A stretch of 64,000 nucleotides of DNA, from assembly GCA_900112785.1 (NCBI GenBank), contig FONB01000010.1:176982-240981 (forward strand), given 5' to 3'. The DNA is from Phytobacter palmae. Lineage in GTDB: Bacteria; Pseudomonadota; Gammaproteobacteria; Enterobacterales; Enterobacteriaceae. Position numbers and translations under genes: made by a program. A model generated the notes under the pieces. It had not been told where the DNA came from and made no database searches. It saw only the letters and a program-made list of their open reading frames with translations. Positions 12,071-20,082 of this stretch are shown here, piece after piece (position 1 is the stretch's first letter; the number at the start of each line of letters is the position of its first letter).

Positions 12071-13192
12071 ATGGAATTTTTATCACGTTTTGATTTGATA
12101 TCTTTAATGATGACGCCATCGTTCTGGATTGCTGTCTTCACGGTCGTCATCATTACGATATTGGCCTACTGGTTGCTTAACCGTTTACTGCGTATCGTCG
12201 GTAAAGGGGTTCAGAGCTGGGGCGATAAGCATCACAGCACGCAGAAAATGCGTCTGGTGCTTAATGACATGTTAATCAGAACCAGTAAGGTGTTGCTTTT
12301 TATCGCCGCCTTTCTGTTTAGTCTGCGTTTTGTTGAACTCCCCGCGAATCTTTCTGCCACAATCAGTCATGCCTGGTTTCTGGTGCTCGCCATTCAAATG
12401 GCGCTCTGGTTTGATCAGGGGATTATCTCCTGGCTGCATCAGTTGCGTTATGAACCGGGTATGCACAAAAATCCGGTGACGCTGGTCATTACCGGATTGC
12501 TGCTACGGATGCTGGTCTGGACCGTTATGCTGCTGTCGATACTGGCGAATGTCGGGGTGAACATTACCGCGCTGGTGGCCAGTCTCGGCGTCGGCGGTAT
12601 CGCCATCGCGCTGGCGGTTCAAACCATCCTCAGTGATGTCTTCGCTTCGCTGTCGATTGGTTTTGATAAGCCTTTTGAAATCGGTGATTTCGTTGTATTT
12701 AATGATGTCGCCGGGACGGTAGAGCATATCGGCCTCAAAACCACGCGCATACGCAGCCTGAGCGGAGAGCAAATTGTCTGTGGTAACGCCATCCTTCTGC
12801 AGCAGACGCTGCATAACTATAAGCGTATGCAAACCCGACGTATCGTTTTTACTTTCGGTGTAGCCTTGTCAACGCCGCCGGATAAACTCCGTCAGATAGG
12901 CGAAATGATAAAAAATATCATCAACGACGTCGGGGAGACCAAATTTGACCGCGCCCATTTCCTCGGCTTCGGCACCGATCGACTCAACTTTGAAGTCGTG
13001 CATATCGTCAACACGGCGGATTACAATAAATATATGGATATCCAGCAGGAGATTAATATCCGCATTATGGAGCAACTGGCGGCGAACGACGTGCAGCTGG
13101 CTCTGCCTACCACTGTCGTGAAAGGACCATGGCCCGCTGGCGTGCCGGATGCCGACAGCCAGCAGGAGACGATGACCGGCACGCGCAGTTAA
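12071..13192 (+). CDS. MscS-family small-conductance mechanosensitive channel
   Basis: 373 residues. An N-terminal region with about four membrane helices is followed by the MscS core: pore helix ITALVASLGVGGIAIALAVQTILSD (Gly/Ala packing of TM3), then the beta domain (FASLSIGFDKPFEIGDFVVFNDVAGTVEHIGLKTTRIRS) and a cytoplasmic alpha/beta domain. Such channels gate open under membrane tension and release solutes during hypo-osmotic shock. It is not E. coli YnaI, although YnaI occupies the position next to uspE there. I chose the ATG at 12071, preceded by GAGGGAAAG; an in-frame ATG at 12056 lacks a ribosome binding site. It is transcribed alone behind the pntAB terminator. Confidence 0.88.
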   Translation: MEFLSRFDLISLMMTPSFWIAVFTVVIITILAYWLLNRLLRIVGKGVQSWGDKHHSTQKMRLVLNDMLIRTSKVLLFIAAFLFSLRFVELPANLSATISHAWFLVLAIQMALWFDQGIISWLHQLRYEPGMHKNPVTLVITGLLLRMLVWTVMLLSILANVGVNITALVASLGVGGIAIALAVQTILSDVFASLSIGFDKPFEIGDFVVFNDVAGTVEHIGLKTTRIRSLSGEQIVCGNAILLQQTLHNYKRMQTRRIVFTFGVALSTPPDKLRQIGEMIKNIINDVGETKFDRAHFLGFGTDRLNFEVVHIVNTADYNKYMDIQQEINIRIMEQLAANDVQLALPTTVVKGPWPAGVPDADSQQETMTGTRS

Positions 13193-13213
13193 AACACGGT
13201 CATCCGAAGCACC

Positions 13214-13669
13214 TTACTGACATATGCGCGCCGACTGACGGTAGACTATCCGGGCGCGCACTATGTCGTAGATCCAGTTAAAGGCCATGGTGTAGGGAAG
13301 AAAGAAGAGGAAAAAGCCGATTTCCAGCAGGAAAGCCTCTACAAGCCCGATGCCAAGCGTCAGTGAGGCTATCGTCACGCCAATCACGATAAATCCCCCT
13401 TCAAACCCCAGCGCATGGCAGACGCGAACCTTCGCGGTGCGGGCCAGGCGATGAACAGGCCACAGTTTGTCAAACAGCGCGTTATATATCACATTCCAGA
13501 TCATCGCCGCAGTGGCCAGCAACAATGTCAGTCCACCCATCTCGAGTACCGGACGCTGCATTATCCAGGCGCTGGCCGGGGCGCAAATGGCGGTGGCAAT
13601 CACTTCGAAGCTCACCGCGTGAAAAATGCGTTCGGCCAGGCTTCGGCGCTGTACGGCATGTTGTTGCAT
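13214..13669 (-). CDS. PACE family multidrug/biocide efflux transporter
   Basis: 151 residues made of two tandem bacterial transmembrane pair domains, four helices in all. The PACE motif RIFHAVSFEVIA carries the conserved Glu of helix 1 that is essential in AceI; the second repeat holds KVRVCHALGFEGGFIVIG, and MAFNWIYDIVRA closes the protein. AceI from Acinetobacter exports chlorhexidine, and homologs export acriflavine, proflavine or short diamines. The substrate here is unknown. It is divergent from a LysR gene 102 bp away, the same arrangement as aceI-aceR. Confidence 0.88.
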   Translation of the reverse strand: MQQHAVQRRSLAERIFHAVSFEVIATAICAPASAWIMQRPVLEMGGLTLLLATAAMIWNVIYNALFDKLWPVHRLARTAKVRVCHALGFEGGFIVIGVTIASLTLGIGLVEAFLLEIGFFLFFLPYTMAFNWIYDIVRARIVYRQSARICQ

Positions 13670-13771
13670 GATTCAGATTCCTTTTTGTCGCTTGACGGGG
13701 TTTGCTGAGAGGATTTTTATCGTTTTATGAGATAAGTTAAAGATAGATACCATCGATTAAATAGATACATC

Positions 13772-14647
13772 ATGCGCTACTCTCCGGAAGCTCTGACTGC
13801 TTTTGTCGAAACCGTTGCCTCTGGCTCCTTTTCTGCCGCTGCGCGGAAACTGCGTAAAAGCCAGTCCACTATCAGTACCGCCATTGCTCATCTGGAAGCC
13901 GACTTGGGCGTGGCGCTCTTTGACCGCTCATCACGTCATCCGGTACTGACGCCGGAAGGGGTAAGGGCGCTCAGCTACGTTCAGGCCATTCTCGCCGCCA
14001 GCGATAAACTGGATGAGCTGGCAGTCTGGCTGGTGGGGGAAACGGAAACGCGGCTTACGTTCATACTTTCCGATACGCTGAACCCGGATACGCTGGCGGA
14101 TTTGTTGGGGGAGTTCGACAAGCGCTATCCGCATACCGAATTTGAGTGTCTGATAGGCGAAAACGAGGACGTCATCGATCTCCTGCAAAAGGGACGTGCA
14201 CAGCTAGGCTTAACGGAAGCCCGTGATGCCTATCCGACGGACATCGGCGTAATGCGCCTGCCCATGCAGAGTCGGATGGATATCTACGTGGCGCGCGGGC
14301 ATCCGTTGGCGCAGCAGGAGAACGTCTCTGAGGAGCAATTACGTACCTGGCGTGAGCTGCGGCTCAATACCTATCTGGAAAACCGTAATACGCCCGCGCG
14401 CGGCCCGGTATGGTCAGCGCCGAGCTATCTGTTGTTGCTCAGTATGGCGGAGCAGGGGTTTGGCTGGTGTGCATTACCCTGCGCGCTGGTGGATGAGTTT
14501 TCCGGGGCGAAAAAGTTGACGCGTGTCGATGTGCCGGGATGGCCGCAAAGTATCCTTATCGACCTGTTGTGGAATAAAAAACAGCCGCCGGGCGTTGCCG
14601 GGAGCTGGCTGCGGCACTATTTGCAGCACTGGCGAGGTAAGCAATAA
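13772..14647 (+). CDS. LysR-family regulator beside the PACE exporter (AceR-like)
   Basis: 291 residues. The N-terminal winged HTH (about 1-60) has the LysR pattern ALTAFVETVASGSFSAAARKLRKSQSTISTAIAHLEADLGVALFDR; a periplasmic-binding-protein-like effector domain follows. It is divergently transcribed from the PACE transporter gene and is most likely its activator by analogy to AceR. In the shared intergenic region the heptamer TAGATAC occurs twice as a direct repeat upstream of this gene, a possible binding element. The inducing ligand cannot be read from the sequence. Confidence 0.85.
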   Translation: MRYSPEALTAFVETVASGSFSAAARKLRKSQSTISTAIAHLEADLGVALFDRSSRHPVLTPEGVRALSYVQAILAASDKLDELAVWLVGETETRLTFILSDTLNPDTLADLLGEFDKRYPHTEFECLIGENEDVIDLLQKGRAQLGLTEARDAYPTDIGVMRLPMQSRMDIYVARGHPLAQQENVSEEQLRTWRELRLNTYLENRNTPARGPVWSAPSYLLLLSMAEQGFGWCALPCALVDEFSGAKKLTRVDVPGWPQSILIDLLWNKKQPPGVAGSWLRHYLQHWRGKQ

Positions 14648-14677
14648 AAAAGAAAACGCCCGCGAGTGGCGGGCGTT
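14645..14677 (-). terminator. Rho-independent terminator of uspE
   Basis: The stem AACGCCCGC / GCGGGCGTT with a five-base loop is followed on the minus strand by TTTTCTTTTTT. It lies 16 bases after the uspE stop and is shared with the end of the convergent LysR gene. Confidence 0.88.
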
Positions 14678-14693
14678 GTGCGGTGAGCTGTGG

Positions 14694-15644
14694 TTAATCG
14701 TCTTCTTCGTCATCCAGTTCAATCGGGCTCTGATAGTCGTCAGGTTTGATGACCAGCAGATCGCAACGCAGATGATCGATCACCTGTTCTGCGGTATTAC
14801 CGAGGAACGCTGCGGAGAGCCCGGTACGCCCGACGGTACCCAGCACGACTATCCCCGCCTGCAAATGTTCCGCCAGATCCGGAATGACCTCTTCCGGCAG
14901 GCCTTTATTTACATGGGTTACTTTTTCATCAATACCGAATTTCTGCCGTAAGGCTTTCATAGCAATCAGATGCTGACCGCGAATCGCGTCGTTATAGACG
15001 CTCGGGTCAAATTCCGGCAGTTCAATGGCAATGTTAATCGGAGTTACCGGATAAGCGCCAACCAGATGAACTTCGGTATGGTTGACCTGTTCTGCCAGAT
15101 GCAGCGTCTCCTTCACCAGTTTTTCATTCAGCGCATTGTGGTATTGTTCTTCGCTGGCAAGGTTGACCGCCACCAGCGCTTTTCCGCCTTCAGGCCAGGG
15201 CTGATCTTTAACCATCCAGACCGGGCAAGGGCATTTACGCAGCAGATGCCAGTCGGTGGGGGTGAAGATAACTGATTCAAGTTTGTCATGCTGGTGGGCC
15301 ATTTTCAGCAGCAAGTCATGGCCGCCGGATATCACTTCCTGAATGATGGCTTCGAAAGGACGGTTATGCCACACCACTTTAATATCAATAGGGACGCCAG
15401 CGTCTACATAATACTTCGCCTGTTCACGTATCCAGGCCGTACGCTGGCTGATCACGCCTTGTCTCATGGCTGTGCGTTCGTCAGGGGACAGAAGGGTGGT
15501 CATCTCGTAAGAGAAATCATAGATCGGCAGGAAAGCTTTAATCCGGCCGCCAATCCGTTGATGTAAATACACGGCACGTCGTAATGCGGGCTGATCGTCC
15601 TGGTTAGGATCGATGGCGACCAGCATATTTTGATACTTAGCCAT
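14694..15644 (-). CDS. uspE: Universal stress protein E
   Basis: 316 residues, as in E. coli UspE. Two tandem Usp domains (about 1-150 and 155-305); the second ends with the nucleotide-binding-like [26 protein letters not shown], and the C-terminus is ELDDEEDD. UspE contributes to oxidative stress resistance, motility and adhesion in E. coli. The ATG at 15644 ([17 protein letters not shown]) follows AAGGAGAC; a longer reading from 15686 is not supported. fnr lies 144 bp upstream on the same strand, as in E. coli. Confidence 0.96.
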   Translation of the reverse strand: MAKYQNMLVAIDPNQDDQPALRRAVYLHQRIGGRIKAFLPIYDFSYEMTTLLSPDERTAMRQGVISQRTAWIREQAKYYVDAGVPIDIKVVWHNRPFEAIIQEVISGGHDLLLKMAHQHDKLESVIFTPTDWHLLRKCPCPVWMVKDQPWPEGGKALVAVNLASEEQYHNALNEKLVKETLHLAEQVNHTEVHLVGAYPVTPINIAIELPEFDPSVYNDAIRGQHLIAMKALRQKFGIDEKVTHVNKGLPEEVIPDLAEHLQAGIVVLGTVGRTGLSAAFLGNTAEQVIDHLRCDLLVIKPDDYQSPIELDDEEDD

Positions 15645-15719
15645 ACAGGGTCTCCTTACATCTGTCACCACAGTCTGTAAATACAAGATAACCTATAAGT
15701 ACTGAATGAAACAGGGAAA

Positions 15720-15770
15720 ACCTTTTGCCAGATCAATAAATCAAAAAATTCAGGCGTCCGGCAAAAGGTC
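15720..15770 (-). terminator. Probable terminator of fnr
   Basis: CCTTTTGCC (15721-15729) pairs with GGCAAAAGG (15760-15768) around a long AT-rich loop. On the minus strand the stem is followed by TTTTCCC. It lies just after the fnr stop; the long loop makes it weaker than its neighbours. Confidence 0.45.
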
Positions 15771-15788
15771 AAAAGGAGGGGGGTAAAC

Positions 15789-16541
15789 TCAGGCTACGTT
15801 ACGCGAATGTCCGGCAAGCTGTGCCAGGATATCGCTGTTCTCGATGGTGATATATTTGCCTTTCACCGCCAGCATACCACTCTTCTGGAAACGACCCAGC
15901 AGACGGCTGATTGTTTCTACGGTCAGGCCTAAATAGTTACCGATATCGCCACGAGTCATGGTCAGGCGAAACTCACGTGGTGAGAAGCCACGCTGGGCGA
16001 AACGACGCGACAGATTATAAATAAACGCGGCCAGACGCTCTTCAGCATTCTTTTTCGACAGCAGCAGAATCATGTCCTGATCGCCTTTGATCTCGCCGCT
16101 CATCAGGCGCATCATTTGCTGACGCAGGTTTGGCATTTTGCCTGACAGGTCATCGAGCGTTTCGAACGGAATTTCGCAAACCATTGAGGTTTCCAGCGCC
16201 TGGGCAAAGCTCGGGTGGTGGCCAGTGCCGATGGCATCGAAGCCGACCAGATCACCTGCCAGATGGAAACCAGTAATTTGCTCGTCGCCCTGCTCAGTAA
16301 TGGTGTAGCTCTTGATCGTGCCGGAACGAATAGCATAAAGCGATTTCAGTTCATCCCCAGCTTTAAACAGAGTCTGACCTTTCTGGATGGGCTTTTTGCG
16401 CTCAATGATATTGTCGAGCTGATCGAGCTCATGTTCATTGAGTGTGAAGGGGATGCAGAGCTGGCTAATACTGCAATCCTGGCAATGGATTGCACATCCG
16501 CCAGACTGAATGCGTCGTATAATTCGCTTTTCCGGGATCAT
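15789..16541 (-). CDS. fnr: Oxygen-sensing global regulator FNR
   Basis: 250 residues, the length of E. coli FNR. The oxygen-labile 4Fe-4S cluster ligands are visible: Cys20, Cys23 and Cys29 in [11 protein letters not shown], plus the internal Cys in [10 protein letters not shown] near 122. The cyclic-nucleotide-like beta-roll, dimer helix and HTH with recognition helix [14 protein letters not shown] follow. In anaerobiosis the dimer activates anaerobic respiration genes and represses aerobic ones. The ATG at 16541 gives [15 protein letters not shown]. An FNR box lies 20 bp upstream of the start codon, consistent with negative autoregulation. Confidence 0.97.
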   Translation of the reverse strand: MIPEKRIIRRIQSGGCAIHCQDCSISQLCIPFTLNEHELDQLDNIIERKKPIQKGQTLFKAGDELKSLYAIRSGTIKSYTITEQGDEQITGFHLAGDLVGFDAIGTGHHPSFAQALETSMVCEIPFETLDDLSGKMPNLRQQMMRLMSGEIKGDQDMILLLSKKNAEERLAAFIYNLSRRFAQRGFSPREFRLTMTRGDIGNYLGLTVETISRLLGRFQKSGMLAVKGKYITIENSDILAQLAGHSRNVA

Positions 16542-16560
16542 AGGTCTGCTCAAGCCGTAA

Positions 16561-16574
16561 TTGATTTTAGTCAA
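16561..16574 (-). promoter_or_regulatory. FNR box at the fnr promoter
   Basis: TTGAT-N4-GTCAA matches the FNR consensus TTGAT-N4-ATCAA at 9 of 10 positions. It lies 20 bp upstream of the fnr ATG, where binding would block transcription initiation, as in E. coli fnr autorepression. Confidence 0.8.
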
Positions 16575-16749
16575 TTTTACCATCTTTTTCTTGAACGCGT
16601 AAGCCTGGCGAAACGTCAATTCAGTAGAATTAAAACAGGCAGGAGAAACGATGAAAAGGCGGGCTAAACCATCTTATTGATATTCCATCGTTTCAGTAAG
16701 GCTTTTACCACAGAATCCCGTGAAAAAGAGCACAAAGATCCCCTTTTTT

Positions 16750-17265
16750 TCACAATAGCAAGTAACCTTCATGGCGCAATAGCCACTCTTTACGATGCAC
16801 GCCGCCTGCATATCCCGTCAGGGTGCCGTTGCGGCCAATCACCCGGTGGCAGGGGACTACAATACTGACCGGATTTGAACCGTTCGCGGCACCTACCGCA
16901 CGTGCGGCGCCAACGCGACCAAGCATCTCCGCTAACTGACCATAGTGGATGACCTGGCCGCACGGGATGTTGCGTAACGCTTTCCAGACTTCACGCTGAA
17001 AGGGGGTGCCCGCCGTGGCGGTTGGCAGAGTATTTATTACCGCCAGGTCGCCCTCGAAATAGTCCAGAAGTTTGCGGCTTAATCCACCGGGGTTGGTGGC
17101 AGGAAGGCGTGTATAACCTTCCTTGCGATAATGAATATTGAGCAATTCCACCATGCGATCGCTATGTTCTTCCCACTCAACCGCACGCAGATGGAATGTT
17201 TCATCGCACAGCACCCACAGTGGTCCCAGCGGAGTGGCAATTTTGTCCTCAAGTAGCGTAAGCAT
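16750..17265 (-). CDS. ogt: Methylated-DNA--protein-cysteine methyltransferase Ogt
   Basis: 171 residues, as in E. coli Ogt, the constitutive suicide enzyme that removes alkyl groups from O6-alkylguanine and O4-alkylthymine. The methyl-acceptor Cys is in [11 protein letters not shown]; the HTH region [14 protein letters not shown] precedes it, and [19 protein letters not shown] is the family's minor-groove segment. The ATG at 17265 follows GAAAGGA. It lies upstream of fnr on the same strand, the E. coli order; the E. coli abg genes that follow ogt are absent here. Confidence 0.95.
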   Translation of the reverse strand: MLTLLEDKIATPLGPLWVLCDETFHLRAVEWEEHSDRMVELLNIHYRKEGYTRLPATNPGGLSRKLLDYFEGDLAVINTLPTATAGTPFQREVWKALRNIPCGQVIHYGQLAEMLGRVGAARAVGAANGSNPVSIVVPCHRVIGRNGTLTGYAGGVHRKEWLLRHEGYLLL

Positions 17266-17470
17266 CGATAGTCCTTTCTCAAACATCGCAATAGCACAGG
17301 GAGAGTTGCGCAATTTAGCACGATCAAGAAAGTGTCTCTATACCCCATTAGAGGCGCAATAAATCAAATAAAATCGGGAAAGGTTAACAATTATTCATAT
17401 GGTGAATATTTTACGCCTTACTGAATCCGTGGTTATTGAATAGATGATATATTCTCCGTAATCGTGAAAA

Positions 17471-17565
17471 TAAAAAAATAGAGCCTGCCGACATCCGTCA
17501 GGCTCTACAGTACACACAGCAACGCGTCCGTTCGGTAATTATTTTAAACTTCATCCTTGCGCGGT
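17471..17565 (-). ncRNA. mcaS: McaS (IsrA) Hfq-dependent small RNA
   Basis: On the minus strand the 3' half, CTGTGTGTACTGTAGAG followed by CTGACGGATGTCG and a GGCTCTA-T7 terminator, is nearly identical to E. coli McaS. The 5' end begins ACCGCGCAAGGATG against ACCGGCGCAGAGGAG. Length about 95 nt, as in E. coli, where mcaS lies just upstream of ydaL (smrA), as it does here. A TATAAC box sits 8-13 bases before the predicted start. McaS represses csgD and activates flhD and pgaA mRNAs, and sequesters CsrA through GGA motifs; three GGA motifs remain (AAGGATG, ACGGACG, ACGGATG). The 5' third has diverged, so target pairing may differ. Confidence 0.85.
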
Positions 17566-17609
17566 AAATATAGTTATAGTTCCGATGGCAGATATTTCCA
17601 GTTTGAAAT

Positions 17610-17625
17610 GGTGATTAGTTTCACG
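17610..17625. promoter_or_regulatory. Possible CRP site for mcaS
   Basis: GGTGA-N6-TCACG resembles the CRP consensus TGTGA-N6-TCACA (8 of 10). It is centred about 52 bp upstream of the predicted McaS start. McaS is CRP-activated in E. coli, which supports the reading. Confidence 0.5.
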
Positions 17626-17820
17626 ATAATTTAACTGAAATTTTGGATATTAACGACAGTAAACTTCTAGTTAAGTAAGATTAAATAGCGAGCGAAATTA
17701 ATTCCAATAATTGCTTCAAATATCACGCTAATTGCCCACTGCTAATTGAATCTCAGGCATTGTGGCATGCTGTCGCGCCCGCTATAGTAAGCCCCTCAGA
17801 TGTAGCGGGAGGACTAAACC

Positions 17821-18384
17821 ATGAACCCTGATGACAAATCACTGTTTCTTGACGCCATGGAGGATGTCCAGCCACTCAAGCGCTGTGCCGATGTGCACTG
17901 GCATCCGGCCCGAAATACGCGTGCTCCCCGGCATATCGACACGTTGCAGCTTGATAATTTCCTGACCACCGGATTCCTTGATGTCTTGCCCCTTGATACG
18001 CCGCTGGAATTCCGCCGCGAAGGGTTGCAAACCGGGGTAATTGATAAACTTCGCACCGGCAAGTATTCCCAGCAGGCCAGCCTCAGCCTGTTACGCCAGC
18101 CAGTGGAGCAGTGCCGACAGCTGTTATTCCGCTTTGTGTACCAGGCGCGGCAGGACGGATTACGTAATCTTCTGATAATCCACGGGAAAGGTCGGGAAGA
18201 TAACTCCCACGCCAATATAGTTCGCAGTTATCTTGCCCGCTGGTTGACCGAATTTGATGATGTTCAGGCATTTTGCGCCGCGCAACCACGGCATGGTGGC
18301 AACGGCGCATGCTATGTGTCTTTGCGAAAATCGGCAGAGGCGAAGCAGGAAAACTGGGAGCGTCACGCCAAACGTAGCCGCTGA
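17821..18384 (+). CDS. smrA: DNA endonuclease SmrA (YdaL, Smr domain)
   Basis: 187 residues, equal to E. coli SmrA. An N-terminal DUF1813-like part (MNPDDKSLFLDAMEDVQPLK) precedes a C-terminal Smr domain (about 85-175) with the signature LLIIHGKGRE and HGGNGACYVSLR. E. coli SmrA has DNA nicking activity in vitro. GGGAGG lies upstream of the ATG. It is convergent with the umuC-like gene, whose stop is 7 bp away. Confidence 0.93.
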   Translation: MNPDDKSLFLDAMEDVQPLKRCADVHWHPARNTRAPRHIDTLQLDNFLTTGFLDVLPLDTPLEFRREGLQTGVIDKLRTGKYSQQASLSLLRQPVEQCRQLLFRFVYQARQDGLRNLLIIHGKGREDNSHANIVRSYLARWLTEFDDVQAFCAAQPRHGGNGACYVSLRKSAEAKQENWERHAKRSR

Positions 18385-18391
18385 ACGGCGG

Positions 18392-19645
18392 CTACTGTAC
18401 CAGCGGCACATCCTCTATCCGGGTAGTCCATGCCGGGGAGAGCAGGTAGCGTTTCATTGACCAGGCCGGGGTAACGCCCTGGCCTGCAAACCACATTTTA
18501 TTGCCTTTCTCGTTCATTCGATCCATTACGTGCATCAATGCCTGACTATTTGCACGGGGGGCATACTCATCGAATAAATTAAGTTGTGCAACGCCTTGAC
18601 TAAAGAAGTCTCCTAATATAACACCCGCTTTTTGATATCGCGGACCTTGCTTCCAGATAATATCCAGGCTACGCGTTGCCGCAGCAATAATATCTCTGGT
18701 GTCCTGTGTGGGGGTAAGTAGCGTAATTCCTGCGCTATTGCTGTAATAAGGCTCATCTGGATCGTGTGGGCTGCTTTTTATAAAAGCGCCGACATAGCGA
18801 CAATATTGATGCTGGGCACGTAATTTTTCTGCTGCTCTGGCCGCCCATGTACTGATCCCTTCACGTACTGAGGAATAATCGCTAATTCGCTGACCGAAAG
18901 AGCGCGAACTGATAATTTCATGTTTTGCCGCAGAGAATTCCTGAAAACCGAGACAGGGCTCGCCACGCAGCTCGCGAACGGTTCTTTCCAGTACTACGCT
19001 GAAGTTTTTGCGAATAAACCATAAATCACATTTTGCCAGTTCCAGCACAGTGGTGATATTCATGGTGTTCAGCTTTTTTGTCAGCCGTCGACCTATGCCC
19101 CAGACCTCCTCTACGGGGACTGCTGCCATCAACCGTTGCTGACTGGCAGGGGTCGAGATATCCACCACGCCGCCGCTCTGTGCCTGCCATCTCTTGGCCG
19201 CGTAATTTGCCAGTTTTGCCAGCGTCTTCGTCGGTGCGATGCCAACCCCCACAGTCAGCATGGTGCGTTGATAAATGGTATCGCGAATATATTTGCCGAA
19301 GCGTTTGAGGTGAGGAATACCTGAGAGATCCACAAATGCTTCATCAATACTGTATTGATCCACCCGCGGGCAAATTTCTTCCAGCGTACTCATTACCCGA
19401 TGGCTCATGTCGCCATAGAGAGCGTAGTTGCTGCTGAATACCGCTACGCCATGGCGCTGTAACAGATCTTTTTGTTTGAAATAAGGCTCCGCCATACCAA
19501 TGCCCAGCGCTTTGGCCTCGGCAGAGCGGGACACTATGCAGCCATCGTTATTTGAAAGCACCACGACTGGTTTACCACTCAGATCAGGCCGCCAGACGGT
19601 TTCGCAACTGGTATAGAACGAGTTAACGTCAACAAGGGCAAACAT
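18392..19645 (-). CDS. umuC: Orphan UmuC-like Y-family DNA polymerase
   Basis: 417 residues, close to E. coli UmuC (422). Palm-domain catalytic acids appear in FALVDVNSFYTSCE (Asp6) and in YSIDEAFVDLSG (adjacent Asp/Glu near 100). Little finger and C-terminal UmuC blocks are intact: VWGIGRRLTKKL, RTVRELRGEPCLGFQEF, ARAAEKLRAQHQYCRYVGAF and GDFFSQGVAQLNLFD. UmuC forms Pol V with UmuD'2 for error-prone translesion synthesis. No umuD-like gene precedes it: the 440 bp upstream hold a LexA box and then only non-coding sequence. It may use a UmuD encoded elsewhere. The start at 19645 fits UmuC exactly. Confidence 0.9.
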   Translation of the reverse strand: MFALVDVNSFYTSCETVWRPDLSGKPVVVLSNNDGCIVSRSAEAKALGIGMAEPYFKQKDLLQRHGVAVFSSNYALYGDMSHRVMSTLEEICPRVDQYSIDEAFVDLSGIPHLKRFGKYIRDTIYQRTMLTVGVGIAPTKTLAKLANYAAKRWQAQSGGVVDISTPASQQRLMAAVPVEEVWGIGRRLTKKLNTMNITTVLELAKCDLWFIRKNFSVVLERTVRELRGEPCLGFQEFSAAKHEIISSRSFGQRISDYSSVREGISTWAARAAEKLRAQHQYCRYVGAFIKSSPHDPDEPYYSNSAGITLLTPTQDTRDIIAAATRSLDIIWKQGPRYQKAGVILGDFFSQGVAQLNLFDEYAPRANSQALMHVMDRMNEKGNKMWFAGQGVTPAWSMKRYLLSPAWTTRIEDVPLVQ

Positions 19646-19668
19646 AATGATCTGACCTCTTATATAAA

Positions 19669-19688
19669 TACTGTTTTTATATACAGTA
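19669..19688. promoter_or_regulatory. LexA (SOS) box of the umuC-like gene
   Basis: TACTG-N10-CAGTA with an AT-rich centre is a complete match to the CTG-N10-CAG consensus. It ends 24 bp upstream of the umuC-like ATG, so the gene should be SOS-induced on its own. Confidence 0.92.
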
Positions 19689-20018
19689 CTTGCGGCCAGT
19701 AAAATGATCAAGGGAGTTATTCGCCAGGGCATCAGGCGCTTTCAATAAAAGGGCCACGTGCAACATGTCCATCCCATCTTTCAGCCCGTCTCCTGTGATA
19801 TGCAGCTTACCGGGATAACCGGCATGGTGACGAAAACTATGTGCCAGCGTGGAGTCAGGACATGTGCATGACGATGTCGCACCGCAGATCGCATCCCAGG
19901 AGAGAGCAATACACAACAGGAAGCTGCCAGGGTGAAAGGGCGGATAAGGGCAGGGGAAACAGGCCATACAGTGCCCGTTGTCAACTCCGATAATTAACAG
20001 GTCTGGCCTGCGCTACCA

Positions 20019-20045
20019 TAAAGTTAATGCCTGCCGTGTCGATAT
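20019..20045 (+). promoter_or_regulatory. Sigma-28 (FliA) promoter of the Tsr-like receptor gene
   Basis: TAAAGTTA-N11-GTCGATAT against the FliA consensus TAAAGTTT-N11-GCCGATAA. The spacing is exact; it lies 37 bp upstream of the receptor ATG. The rest of the gene-free stretch 19689-20082 shows no gene. Confidence 0.85.
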
Positions 20046-20082
20046 ATATTGAGCAACTTTGCCTCTTCCCTGGACCCAGAAT

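Noticed and set aside
19677..19967. Possible umuD or other small gene upstream of the umuC-like gene
   Set aside because: The 96-codon minus-strand frame bears no resemblance to UmuD (no Ser/Lys protease motif), runs into the LexA box and has an implausible Cys/Pro-rich composition.
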